From: Cliona cf. orientalis
Taxonomy: Eukaryota; Porifera; Demospongiae; Clionaida; Clionaidae
Reading direction: 5' to 3'
DNA: 64,000 nt
Assembly (NCBI GenBank): GCA_963930775.1
Contig: OZ005690.1
Location: 7,362,225 to 7,426,224, forward strand
Position 1 is the first letter of the stretch. Each line of letters opens with the position of its first letter. Below, in pieces: positions 1 to 11,512 of this stretch. Position numbers and translations under genes: made by a program. The notes beneath the pieces are model-generated. The model was not told the DNA's origin. It was given only the letters and a program-made list of their open reading frames with translations, and ran no database searches.

Positions 1-263
1 CCTTGCATACATGATATTAGTAAAATATTTTTGCAGGACTGTGAATAGAGTCATTTTTGTCCTAGGATTCTTCATGAATGCCAATTTGTATTGTAGGTGA
101 AATTATGCTCGTATTAGCTTGCTCAAGGCCACGCCCACGACTAACTATTGGCCCTCGTTGCTCCATTTTTTATTTGACTTTCCAAAAATATCTTATATAG
201 AGCATATACATGTATATAGTGTATTCTTCACTTTGCACTCCTTATGTTTACTCTTGGTATTAC

Positions 264-3200
264 CTTAGCCTTATCTGTGTCCAGTTTGGATCCAACAGTG
301 GTCATGATATGACAGAGACACTCAATACTTTGGCTTACATCTTCCACAGACTGGCCTTTCTTCCGTTCAAGCAGCTGTGCAAATTAGATTGCATGTGCTG
401 GATCTACATAGTACATGTACATGTACATGTACGAACGTGTACATACCTCCTTTATGCAGCTATGAATGATGGCTTCATGGAGAATACCAAGTTTAAAGAG
501 CTCACCTATGTATTATTTAGCATAAAGTACCATAGCAAGGGTTAATTTCATAATGTGTATCATACTATGCAAGGGAATACATGCGATGTGACAAGGTACA
601 AAATCATGTAATTATTATAAAAACTCTAGCGAATATGCCATAGGGGTACCCCATGTCGCTGGCTATAGAGTGCATGGTGTCTCCATTCATGTGATACAGG
701 GATCAATTACATTATTTGCAATAGCTAGCAGGGATCCTTCAGTACTGAAGACACCCACCCCTAGGCTAGCTAGCGAAATGGGGGTCAGATCTAGTACCTA
801 TTTCAGGAGCCATTTGGAGAGGGGGATAGTCTGGTGTGGCTGGAACGGCAGGTGCCAATATCTATACCGGCAAAGGCTAGCCTACATATGAAGCCCAAAG
901 AGGTACAATCTGGCCCATGGAAAAGGCAATGCACCAAATAATTCTTGCACAAAGCACCGAAATACATACAGCATGAGGTTAACATTCAATGTTGGAAGCT
1001 GAAAGACCCATTTTGTGCCCATAATTATCTATTTTCTCCTGCATCAGTTTGTGCTCGTCCTTCTTTTAATTACTGCCACTGGCTAGCCATAATTCGATCG
1101 AGAAGAGAAGATCTGCGTGTCTTGGGCACTGAATAATAATATTATTATAATAGGTACAGGTCGTCACAAAACACACTCGGTGGGGGTGGTCATCATTCCA
1201 TTCCATTCCACCGTTTCGTTCCATTCCGCTGAATAAAGACACCCCATAAATGCGCTGAGGGTTTTGGGCTCTAGGGAGCTCTAGTTTAACATGTCTTTCG
1301 CTGAAAACGCTTCATTCAAGAGTTTGGCATCATTTGCTGGTGACCACTACATTTCTTGTTCACTAGCGGGCTTCAATGGACAAAAGAGACAGCAATGGCT
1401 TCTTTTCAATTACGTACATGTATGACTACTAGGCCGTAGATGCAACAACACAACTAGTTCATCACTGATTGATTGTAGCATACTATCTATAAACTGCTGA
1501 CACAGCACTGCTGTATGGCACATGTGATACAGCTGGACATTATAAGCACAGTATGCATTCTTATCATCATTTCTTTTTGATTCTCAGGCTAAGCTTGTGT
1601 ATATATTTACCATGTGTGCATGCACAAGGCACCTGAGCGACTCGTAAACATCTCGAATCAGTTGAACTTGGCAAAAAATGGTTTCAGTATACATGTATTT
1701 CAAATCGAGGGACATGATCCATGAGTATCAAATAGTGCCTTTTCATAGCCATAATATTAATAGCCAACCCTATGAATAATGCATACAGGTACGTGCTTTC
1801 TGCTCATGCATAAATAGCCTAGTATACAAACAGGTCAAGATGATCACTATGTTTTAAATTATGCCCGTGACACTGTTTTGGCTTCCATCCAAATGTGAAG
1901 CCCTAAGTAACTCTTATATACATGTATCTATGATGGAACCAAATCTGACTGTGAAATAGCTATATCATTACATGTAATGCAACAAAATATAGGTAGTAGC
2001 AGTTTACATGTACATGTATATCCTCTGGTGCAGAGAGAGAATCAGTGGTGTTTTTGGCTGACATCACTGGGGCTCCTACAACCAAGCCTACCTTTTTTTA
2101 ACCATGCACATAAAAGTAGATCTACAGATTGCACAATGTGCGCACAGGGTATGTGCTCTACAGAGCTCCAGTGTTATGATGCATTTCGACAACCGTCAAT
2201 GCAATGCAACGCATTGTGTAGAATCATATTGTGAACCAGCTTTTATACTGCTCAGTGCACTTTTGCATCATAGCTCTTCATTGTACTTGTAATTACCCCG
2301 CGCGCATGCGCAAGGGGTAAAGCAATCGGTTTGTCCGTCTGTTGTCATCGTCGGCACGAAAATCGCCAGATTTTGAGTTCCGAGGCGTCTGTGCGTACTG
2401 TAAGCACAACCAATCGGTAGATATCGGTGAAAAACTGGTTTGTACGGGCTTCGAATTGCTCAAAAAGGCTTACTAGTGCTACAAATCTTGCTTTTTCTGT
2501 TCAACATGCCTGTGGTTTATTGACCACACCTACTCTTTTAGCATGCTGATACGACTGCGCATGCTCAAGCTCAGTGTTGGAAAGGGTCGTCAGGTCATAA
2601 AACAGCTATGCTGCAGAGTACTACACTACATGTGCCTACAGAGTGCGCAGGGTATGTGCTCTACAGAGCTCTAGTTGTGGACAGTTTTGAAATGGGTACA
2701 TAATACAACTTACCAACAAATTTGATATTCCCAAGCATTTTTCGCTTGGCAATGGCCTTCTGCTCCACCTCCTCTGCAGTGAGGCCATCACGCTTCTCAA
2801 ATGCTGTGTAGTATGTCAAATTTTATCTTCTAAATCCACATGCTAACACTTGGCACTAATTGTATATCTTGGCTGTGTGCTTGGCTAAGTGTACATACAT
2901 TGTACCTGCACTTGCTTGCCGTCTCCGTTCAAATTCCTCTTGACACTTGTGCAGTAAAAGTTTACAAAATGTCTAGAAAAAGATACGTATGTATGGGTTA
3001 TATACCAAGGTACAGGTCTCTACACTATTTACACAACCAAGGGCCGAAGGCCCGAGGCTATGTAAATCGCGTAGAGACCGAACTGAGGTGTATAATGGAC
3101 TTGTACCATGGCCTACAATCTATGTGGCCCTGATGATGCATCCTCATGGTAGCAACAACAGCGCTGGCTATAAAAGTCGGCTTGAGCAGCACCCAGCAAC

Positions 3201-6200
3201 ACAGCAAAATAAAAAAAACTTTCGAATCATCATGACCGTGAAAGCCATCTAGTATTTAGTATACCTACCATCAGCTCATGGCCAGGCCTTCAAGAAGGCG
3301 AACTTTCATAGCGATGGCTTTCTTGTTGCCCAGTACAGTACTAAAAATTTCACAAAATATGCCTTCCTAGCCAGTATCTTCCTCGAGCTCCAAGATTCAC
3401 CGACTCGGCATCCAATTACTCCGCCCACTTATGGCAATTAACCTTCAACCTCACCATATAGTTCTATAGTACATACGCATAGTACTATTGCAACGCAATT
3501 GTGTAGTAGCAGTACAGTGAATACAGTCCTACTAGTGTGCCCTGAGGTAGTTATCAGACCTTGTATATAAATACAAGGTTTGATAAGTGATTAACCCTCG
3601 GCGCACGCGCGACGGTTACTGTAGTTGGTTTGTCTGTCTGTCTGTTACATGTACCACGCTAGCTGCTACATACCTCATATACGGTATGTACATGTACGTC
3701 TATTAACTCTCAGCGCATGCGCGGTTGCATCATCTGTCGAGCTTCTGACGATCGTGGGATGACAGTGGCTTCTTTTCAACTCTAAGGCTTAGCTGCCTGT
3801 TACCCTTTGACTCTCTGGCTTGTATGCATGAATGGCATTACAGTGCTTAAACCCAAGCGAGTTGCGATAATATTGGACATATACATGTAATATTGCTTAG
3901 TGTACTTCAGTCTTGTGCCAAGGCTTTGCATCACAGTCCTTCAAGTTGAGATGTAGCTAGCTAAGTCCCCAAGAATTGGAAGTTAGGCTACAGTGAGGGA
4001 AGTTGAGTTGATGTCGACACCACAGTGTGGATACAACACACTAGGGTTGTTGCTGCTACATGTACATGTATAAGCCGTTGAACCTTGAATATATAACACT
4101 GCTGTGCAAGTATAACATTAGCCACATCCCTGTCTCGCCCCGGCCCCAGCCCTTTAGCTACCCCCTTTTCTGCATGCAACTGTTGAAGCATGTAGCTAAT
4201 TCCATGCAACGTGCCGAGGGTTTTGTGCTCGAGAGAGCTCTAGTTTATGGAGAAATCTGATTGGTCAGAATTTACAACCATCGTACAAGATCAAATACAT
4301 GTACAAGCATGCCAGTTATGTGGATACCATACATGTATATGTACATGTATATACACACAGTGGTACAGTGGAACTCAAAATTAATATGGTACGTACTGTA
4401 TGTACATACATGTATCTGCATACCGTAAATCGTGAATATTTCATTGTTAAAATATCTTCAGACAGCCTGGCTTGGACGAAAATTAAACACACAAAAATAT
4501 ATGTGCATTATTAATGATAATGTGGTATAGGGTCATTTGTCCGAAAATTATTCAACGTGAAAGTTTATTGCATGAAATATTTTAGACACGAAATATTCGC
4601 AATTTACGGTAGTACATGTCCATGTGTATACAAAACTCACAGTTTTCTGACTAGCTGATTCCTCAAAGTTGGGGGCAAATTTATTTAGTGTGAGACATAA
4701 CTCTGCGTACATAGAACTATACTTGGGTTCATCCAGTGCCTTATCAAATACCTAAATTAACAAGAAAAATAGTCAAATTTAGCTCCATACTAACAGCATA
4801 AAGTGACAAGTATCTTTGCTCCAAAACACTTGAAAAGGATAGCAGTGGCTATCACGTATCACTCTAGTATCCTCTCCTCCTACCGTCGTCACGTCACCGC
4901 CGTCCGTAACGCTGATGTCCATACCGTTCAATCTCCGTACCGTCGCCATTCCAGTACACATGCCAATAACACGACCATGTACCAGTCCTAGCTAGGGGTG
5001 TGGTTATCGACGCTCACCGCCACACCCCCATGGCTCAGTAGGGTACGATACGCGCGTAGCCTGAAGAAGCAGAGTGTAGCCTCGTCCCCATTCTTGAGTA
5101 TATTGATACCTCAGTGTGTTGTTGCTCTTTCAATCATTTATAGCATAGATATAAATATACTTGTATATTATCTATATTTACAGTCAAGATATAGCTATAG
5201 TATTAAAATACGGGTTTTCGCCATCCTTAGTAAATATGGCACCATAGAAGTTTCCAGGGTGACCTATTCTTGGATATAGGGTCAAAACGTAACAAGATGA
5301 CGGAGTGTGTGGATTACACGGTGGTACGTCCATACTATCATCTATCATTGGTACTGATGGTACTATCAGTTCAAGTAATAAACTCATTATCAACTTCTGG
5401 GTCATCCCTTGAGAGAACAAATTATAACACACTGGTATCTATCATTGACAATAAGAACACAGCAACAGATCAAGAGTCACATACTAGTTGATTTTATCAT
5501 AAAATAATTTTATTTGTTGATCTGAGCTACGCTCACATCGCACCCTATATTAAATACTCGGAAGGGGGAGTGTGGCGGTGAACACTTAATAGCCACACCC
5601 CTAGGACTGGTCGTCATGTGTACTATACTGGAATGGCGACGGTACGGAGTTTGAACGGTACGGACATCAGCGTTACGGACTGGAATGGCGACGGTACGGA
5701 GACTGAACGGTACGGACATCAGTGTTTAATACGGACGGCGGTGACGTGACGACGGTAGGAGGAGAGGATACTGGAGTAATACGTGATAGCCACTGGAGTG
5801 ATGTGTGACCTCCAGGGCCACAGTATAAAACATAGAGACATAGTTCATGCATAAACAGTATCCTGCCTGGGCAAGAGAGTACCGTGTGCATGTGCAGATT
5901 GAATCGGTTGCGGAGGCCACACCCCTCATAGCAAGCAACTGCTCTGGCTCCTGCAATGCCATGGCGACGTTTTCACTCTGCTCGAATGTTGTATGACAAA
6001 GAACAGACCTCGCCTCTCACTTCGCTCGAGGCTCGGTGGCTAGCACCAGTGCCTGCTTAGCAGGCCTCTCGAAACGCGTGGCGGTTTCACGCTGATCGTT
6101 CAACAATGCGTCTCTATGGCCCGAGGCATTAAGGCCAGTGGCGTAGGCAGAGGGGGGGGGGGCTTTGGGGGCTCAAGCCCCCCCCCTTTGTCATCAGCTA

Positions 6201-7441
6201 TAGTGGGTGTGGCAACAGTTAACTTCAGCTTTTTTGCAGTAAGTGCTCATTGTACTGCTCTAACTTACATCTTAACAATCCATTTCAGCTGTAGAATTCC
6301 ATACCTTTCAGCACTTAAGCACGGCGGTGTATAAGAACTTGCGCAAGCTTAGTACACTATAATTTAGCTTAGAGTTCAAAGTTCAATAGTCAATAGTGGA
6401 ATCACGTGATCCTAATTAATGGGCATGGCCAAGGCGCAAATTTTTGTGCGCAATGTCAAGCCCCTCCATACTCAGAATCCTGGCTACGCCGCTGAAGACC
6501 ACTCTTCTTTGTGCACACGGCCTTAGAGTTCTGACCAATCCTAAGCCTTATAGTGCGGACTTTTCTCCACCCATGCCACGTGTTCATAGCAACCGGGCGC
6601 ATCTAAGACGCATATCCATGCCCTCATATAATGACACAGACTATAATATTATAAGAAAAATGATCGTCTGAAAAATATTTTTTGTTGTATATACATGTAT
6701 GTATAACTAAGCAATAGCATGCTCAAGTCTAAACAAGTTAGATACTTCAGCCAATGGGATCTGCAGTCTTTAGAATACTTCAGATACTTATACAACCCTC
6801 AGGCTTCGCCTTCGGGATTCTGTATCAGTGTCTTCAGTATTCTAAATCCTGTAGATCCCTTGGCTCCAGTGTCTAACTTATATTTAGAAGTGTAGAGTAG
6901 TGACAACAAATCAATTACATGTATATGTACCTTACTATAATGCATGTCCATAGGGTAAATGAACGTAGTACTTATAGGTACATGTATGCAATTCTTTAAT
7001 ACGTACATGTAGTTAAAGGACAATTTTGAAGACACGTCTGCTCACATTGCATACTACTGCTAATCATTGTAAAAAGGTCATAATGTCACTGCACAAGCAA
7101 CACTTACAAGTAATATTGCTCCTTTAAGGATCTCCTTATTATTAATCCCAGCATGGCGGGCAAGCTCAAAGCTCAGTTTTTCAAAGTTGTCTGGTGTTAG
7201 CTTATTCAGTATTCTGCATAGTGGAACAAAAGAATACATGCATGTATCACAATCCCTTATTACACATACATGTACTTACCCTCTAATTTTTCTGAAGACT
7301 ATTTCAGTTGGGTCAGTATTCTCTCTAACATTAGGAGGTACCCATCGCTGGCTGCTCGGTGCCCTCTGCACTACAGCTGCCTGCTCTGAAGTACCATCAA
7401 AAATTTCACTGCCTAGCACCAAGTCCGCCACTTTGGTTACT
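264..7441 (-). CDS. EIF4G2: eIF4G2 / DAP5 (NAT1) translation factor, partial, 7 exons
   Basis: Minus-strand exons at 7441-7280, 7213-7108, 4751-4641, 2972-2906, 2803-2714, 505-447 and 374-264 join in frame with canonical GT-AG sites and give about 235 residues. The order of motifs matches DAP5: QRWVPP, IFRKIRGILNKLTP, ILKGAILLVFDKALDEPKYS, FAPNF, IAKRKMLGNIKFVGELFKLG, then LLERKK and ECLCHIMTTVG. These form the MIF4G HEAT-repeat domain that binds eIF4A and eIF3 in cap-independent translation in the cytosol. The wording RKIRGILNKLTP and DKALDEPKYSS is closer to DAP5 than to eIF4G1. The first listed exon begins in phase 2, so a 5' exon with the start codon lies upstream and was not found. The MA3 and W2 domains must lie left of the window. 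Introns hold repeats R-A, R-B, R-C and several MITEs. Confidence 0.9.
2294..2660 (+). repeat. Repeat R-A, copy 1
   Basis: Begins with an ATTACCCCGCGCGCATGCGC-type end and finishes with CTCTACAGAGCTCTAG. A reverse-oriented, interrupted copy lies at about 8,490-9,312 and a partial copy at about 7,640-7,870. It lies in an intron of the eIF4G2 gene. No protein is encoded. Class unknown. Confidence 0.6.
2995..3240 (+). repeat. Repeat R-B, copy 1 (hairpin repeat)
   Basis: Contains CTCTACACTATTTACACA, a short inverted segment around GGGCCGAAGGCCCGAGGC, then GTAGAGACCGAACTGAG and TTGTACCATGG. The second copy at 33,180-33,430 shares the order of these words. It looks like a short non-coding mobile repeat. 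Class unknown. Confidence 0.55.
3590..4230 (+). repeat. Repeat R-C, copy 1
   Basis: Starts with AACCCTCGGCGCACGCGCG and runs through GGGATGACAGTGGCTTCTTT and TCCCCAAGAATTGGAAG. The second copy at 26,578-27,345 is in the same orientation and keeps the order of blocks with many substitutions and indels. Non-coding. Confidence 0.6.
4421..4611. mobile_element. TACCGTA-MITE (TACCGTAAATCG family)
   Basis: Terminal inverted repeats TACCGTAAATCGTGAATATT and (reverse complement of the right end) TACCGTAAATTGCGAATATT, with TA at both outer edges. It is 191 bp with no coding capacity. A related copy lies at 30,278-30,451 in OPLAH intron 16. Confidence 0.8.
4845..5805. mobile_element. Element with about 190-bp terminal inverted repeats
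   Basis: The left arm (about 4,845-5,035) and right arm (about 5,569-5,805) are reverse complements, sharing CCTACCGTCGTCACGTCACC and GGGGTGTGGTTATCG-type ends. The right arm carries a duplication of about 51 bp, with two copies of TGGAATGGCGACGGTACGGA at 5,630 and 5,681. The spacer of about 530 bp is AT-rich and shows no gene. It is probably a non-autonomous DNA transposon or foldback element. Confidence 0.65.
5830..6670. repeat. Repeat R-D, copy 1, split by a MITE
   Basis: Aligns by eye to 21,105-21,640 across AACATAGAGACATAGTTCAT, CTCGAGGCTCGGTGGCTAGC, CTGCTTAGCAGGCCTC, and ACTATAAT followed by AAAAATGATCGTCTGA. The only large difference is the insertion at 6,136-6,494; the other copy therefore supplies the empty site. 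Non-coding. Confidence 0.7.
6136..6494. mobile_element. MITE with CAGTGGCGTAG ends and G/C runs
   Basis: The left end CAGTGGCGTAGGCAG and the reverse complement of the right end CAGCGGCGTAGCCAG are inverted repeats. It is flanked by AAGGC and AAGAC, consistent with a slightly diverged 5-bp target-site duplication. The uninterrupted R-D copy near 21,466 reads GCATTAAGGCCACTCTTC, the expected empty site. A G run is followed by a C run just inside the left end. No ORF of note. Confidence 0.75.
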
Positions 7442-7639
7442 CTGTATTATGAAATCCATGACAAACATGAATGCATCAAAATACCGGTACATACATACAT
7501 ACACATTTCTAAAGTCAAAACCATGCATCATAATAATTATAGCAGGAGATATCCAAGGATTCAGTTTTCGTGGATAGGTGATCATTATTCTATTTTGCTG
7601 ATGTGTGTGATTATGCCTATTATGCATTGTACAATCATG

Positions 7640-7870
7640 CTTATTACCCTGTGCGTATGCGCAAGGGGTAAAGCAATCAGTCATGTCGTCGTTGTTAGCA
7701 CAAGAATCGAGATGCAGGCATCCAAGGGACTCGAAAGCACATTTTTGTTGGTCACCGTAGCCACACCTATCGACAGTGCCTACTCAATACATAATGCATG
7801 CCATTGTGCTTTGTGCTCGTGCACAATTATGTAAGTGTCAAGTACGTATAGTATGACTGGTAAAGATCGT
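7640..7870 (+). repeat. Repeat R-A, partial copy 2
   Basis: TTACCCTGTGCGTATGCGCA followed by AGGGGTAAAGCAATCAGT matches the start of the 2,294 copy, then decays towards GGTAAAGATCGTCAA. Non-coding. A 215-codon open frame over 7,187-7,834 crosses it and the opposite-strand eIF4G2 exon, so it is not taken as a gene. Confidence 0.5.
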
Positions 7871-8489
7871 CAAAATTAAATGCTCATGACATCTGTGGTG
7901 TAGCTATATCTGGATCCTGGCTGAAATCTCAGAAGCCCTACGGAACCAAATCATAATGTACTACAACAAAATATTGGTAGTATCAGTTCATATCTTCCTA
8001 GTCTAAGTCTGGTGCACTGAGAGTGCTTTTAATTTTGTACATCAGGACCCCACAACAGTAAAAGCAAGCAGCATTTCTACTGTATTAGTCTGCATGAAGT
8101 TCACGAAATTACAGCCAAAGTAAATCTATAGATTGCGCAATGTGCGTGTGGGGTATGCGCTCTATAGAGATCTAGTTATATTTATTGTCATTTATCAATT
8201 ATCCATGAAAACTATGAGAATTAGATCCCATAAAAATTTCCCATCGTACAATAATAATGCACATGGATGCTGATAATCTTACAACTATAATGAGCTCGAG
8301 ACTCCACAGTGAATATAAATATCCTGAACATTTTAACCTACATCTACCGTAGAATCCCACAATTACGCCCCCCCTCCTCACGCATACATGTAAGTCCCCC
8401 TGTACTTTTTAGCTTAAGTTCCTGCATAGGTAGTTTTGTCTTGCGCATAAGCCCCCTCCCTTTACTATAGAAATGTGCATGTAGATCCT

Positions 8490-9312
8490 AGAGCTCATAA
8501 GCTAACTAGAGCTCTGTAGAGCACATAGTAAGTGCGCATAGCACTGTAACACTCCAGCAGAGCTGTTTTATGACTTGACGACCCTTTCCCTTGCATATTG
8601 CATGCAGAAAGCACACGTTCAGCTGACTTGATGACCCTTTCCTACATGCATGCTGAGCTCCAGCATGCGCAGTTGTATCAGCTTATGCCAGTGGAGTGGG
8701 TGTGGTCGATAAACCACAAGCATACTAAACAGAAAATGCACGATTTATAGCGCTAGTAAGCCATTTCTAGCAATTCGAAGAGTGTAGAAACCAATTTTTC
8801 ACCGATACCTACTGATTGGTTATACACAGGGTTTCATTTAGGGGGGTGGGGGGGTACTCGCCCCCCCTTGAGAATTGCCACAAACCATATACGCAAGTGT
8901 CCAAATAGGTAAATTTTTGCTCCTTTTTAATTTCAGCTTCGCGCTCCGCGCGGGAGGAAACATACTGTAGGGAGGGGAACCAGTAGATATCACTGACAAG
9001 ACAGGTCTCAGAAAGCCACCAGAAACAGTCTCAGCAGTTAAAAAATGAAAAATTTCAGACCCTCCTAGTTAATGACCACAATGTTATTCTTGGCTGATAA
9101 AAAAACACTAGTACAATCCTTGCCCCCCCTTAACTCTGTGATTATCGCGTTTGCCCCCCCCCCCCCCTTGATGAAAATCCTGAATGAAACCCTGTATTAC
9201 CTATAGCACACAGATACCTAGAACTCAAAATGTGGCAATCTTCATGCCAATAATGACCACAGATAGGTAAACCAATTGCTTTACCACTTGCGCATGTGCG
9301 CAGGGTAATAAA
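8490..9312 (-). repeat. Repeat R-A, reverse copy, interrupted
   Basis: Read on the minus strand it follows the 2,294 copy: CGCGCACATGCGCAAGTGGT at 9,305 down to CTCTACAGAGCTCTAG near 8,505. The match breaks at 9,194 and resumes at 8,826, where another element is inserted. Confidence 0.6.
8827..9194. mobile_element. MITE with CAGGGTTTCATT ends inside R-A
   Basis: CAGGGTTTCATTTAGGGGGG at the left and, as reverse complement, CAGGGTTTCATTCAGGATTT at the right. Long G and C runs lie inside both ends, like the elements at 6,136 and 34,937. No clear flanking duplication was found, so the exact edges are approximate. Confidence 0.65.
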
Positions 9313-9859
9313 AACAGTAGCTACAATGTACAGCTAGCAAACAAGAGAAAGTACAGAGATCGGACGCCCACGTGGCATTCAACAGTCAGTATCAAATGGT
9401 CGTCTCACGGAAATATAATGATCCCACGTATAAGCTTGCTCCCCACTTTTGCCCAAATGTTAGCATGCACAAAGGGGGGCGTAGTCACGGGATTCTATGG
9501 TACATGTACATGAAAATATTCTAAAAAGGTATATGTAGCACTGTTATTATAATTACATGTAATGTACATATACACGTACATGTAAGTATATGACAGAGGA
9601 GGTACAAAGTGACAAATTAACTTTTGCACATACCAATTCACGTCATCATGGGAGTGTTCCCGTATAGTTGCTATGCTAAAAGCTAAAAACAGCGGGATCA
9701 TCAAGGGTTCGCTAGCTCAACCGTTGTAGTTTCAATCGCTTCTCCCATTCACATTGGATTGGAACAGGGACCCTGAAAGTTCACTCTTAAAAATCGCCAT
9801 CCAAGTCTACTACGTAAAGTCTATGGGGATAAAAGCGATGACTCAGTACACTTTCATAC

Positions 9860-9962
9860 CTCCTCTGAGTATGTGATTGTGCCTTTGATCACTTCTAATT
9901 TTGCCTTGATGCTTTCTCTAAGCTGATGGTAAATGCTTTCAGCAATCTTGTAATGACAACTT
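9860..9962 (-). pseudogene. Isolated cullin-like exon (possible CUL4 fragment)
   Basis: On the minus strand one frame reads about 34 residues, SCHYKIAESIYHQLRESIKA and onward, and ends at a donor-like GTATGA. The spacing of CxYK and LYxQLR resembles the first cullin repeat of CUL4 (remembered pattern, not searched). No neighbouring exon with the next cullin segment was found and the acceptor has a poor pyrimidine tract. It may be a gene fragment, a captured exon, or chance. Confidence 0.3.
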
Positions 9963-10274
9963 CTCACTTTTCAACTTGCTTTACCATCCAAAGTCAAAGA
10001 GAACGACAGTCCTCAAACTCGTGTTAGATATGACAAAGAACACAATCAGGCAACAGGTACATGTACATGTATACACATATTATAGCATTGAAACCATGTA
10101 GATTCCTGTGCTTATTTATGGGTACACTATTACCTGGTAGTGACCCTTTTGATGCTGTCTACCGCCTCTGTGCAAGTAGAGGTAACGTTACACAATGGAA
10201 AACACTGCATACAGTGCAGTGTAGGCGACTACTCTCATCCGCGATCGGGGTCGAAGTGAGGTTAGGCCACATAA

Positions 10275-10487
10275 AATAACTTACTTGATTCTCATCCACC
10301 TTTTTCCAAAAATAGGGGCAGGAGGAGGCATTTTATTTTTATTTTTTACTCATCAGGACACTAGAAAGAGCATATTTACAAGATATTTGGTAAAGGGTCG
10401 CTACTGCACACGTGCAATAGCAATAAAATTCATAGAGGCGGCCTGTAAAAATTGGGACGGGCGGGGATGAGAATCGAGTAAGTTATT
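10275..10487. mobile_element. MITE with AATAACTTACTTGATTCTCA ends
   Basis: Left end AATAACTTACTTGATTCTCA; reverse complement of the right end AATAACTTACTCGATTCTCA. It is 213 bp with no coding capacity. It sits beside a second short inverted-repeat element at 10,498-10,726. Confidence 0.7.
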
Positions 10488-10497
10488 TAAGGTCACA

Positions 10498-10726
10498 CAA
10501 ACTTGATTGTTAGTTTCTCGTCACCGCCCGCATCTATTTCAACCTATCGCTTCTGCCTTCATTATTGCCTTGAAACACCAGCCACACCTCTTTTTTGCTA
10601 ATTATTTGGGCGGTTGCAGGAAACCACACCTTCAAAATGCCATAATATTGAGCAATGAATAATGACCGTCCGCCTGCATAGAAATATAAAAACGGGTGGA
10701 CGAGAAACAACAATGTAGTTTGATTG
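10498..10726. mobile_element. Short inverted-repeat element (CAAACTTGATTG ends)
   Basis: The left part CAAACTTGATTGTTAGTTTC and the reverse complement of the right part CAATCAAACTACATTGTTGT are imperfect inverted repeats, each followed by GTTTCTCGTC. Together with the preceding element it lies between TTAGGCCAC and GGCCTAA, so the pair may be parts of one larger nested element. Confidence 0.5.
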
Positions 10727-11214
10727 GCCTAATATGGCCTTAAGCAGCTATGGCGAAATTTAGAAGCTGGTCAAACAATGAAGGAGGGAGCTGTAGTAGC
10801 TTAGAAACGGTCAAAGCCTCTCCAGGCACTAGATGGGCACAGATAGTTGAGATTGAGTCATGACCAATTTTTTTGTTGTGGTCAAGGGGTCAAGCGGACA
10901 CAGCAGTATGTGTACGCCTACATGTACGTAGGGTCTACCCTTGTTAATACAGTCTTGTGTATTAACAGGTCATGACACACACTGAGGACTTGGCCCAAAA
11001 TCATCAAATCATTTTCCTCGCGAAAAGTTGGGTAAGAGGTACTTCAATCTATACTGCTATATCCATATCTATTTAAAGCACACTGCCTATACAAAATTTA
11101 ATACCGAACAATCAACCCTAATTTCAGGACCGAAAATGCAATTAAATTCACCTTCACACTAAATTTATCGAACACTTACTAGATCATAGGATACCCACTC
11201 AACTTCACTATGAC

Positions 11215-11512
11215 CAAGTAGTGCTGATGAATGAGTGCGTACTCGCACGCGTCTCGTCTGATCTAGATCTGGTAAACGTAGCTCAAGCTCACCGGCACCA
11301 AGTGCGGCGCTGGAGCGGAGGCAGGGCGCATAGACCGTACTGTATGGTCAAGTGACTTCCGGTTCCACGAAGTGCTACGGCGCGGCGCCGCCTGGCCTGA
11401 TCTGATCTGACGTACGTACGTACGTACATGAGCTCGAGTGACACGTGGATCCATGGAATGATATTATGATACCATAAAGTGTGTCGCACATGCACACGGA
11501 CTTATCAGCACA
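11215..11512. promoter_or_regulatory. GC-rich candidate promoter upstream of OPLAH
   Basis: A clear jump in G+C and CpG content is seen against AT-rich surroundings (for example GGCGCGGCGCCGCC near 11,382). It contains GACTTCCGGTT (ETS-like core, 11,351), CACGTG (11,442) and a (GTAC)n tract at 11,413. It ends at the OPLAH start codon. Because eIF4G2 is divergent and its first exon is missing, the region could also serve that gene; this is inference. Confidence 0.45.

Larger units (their letters stand above)
8345..9502. mobile_element. TACCGTA-MITE (TACCGTAGAATCCC family), host of a three-level nest
   Basis: Outer ends are TACCGTAGAATCCCACAATT and (reverse complement of the right end) TACCATAGAATCCCGTGACT. 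The uninterrupted relative at 30,828-31,208 shows that about 0.83 kb of this copy (8,480-9,312) is a later insertion of R-A. That R-A copy is itself cut by the element at 8,827-9,194. Confidence 0.75.

Noticed and set aside
7187-7834. 215-codon plus-strand open frame
   Set aside because: It runs antisense over two eIF4G2 exons and then into repeat R-A, has no recognisable domain and an odd composition. The minus-strand exon match is far stronger.
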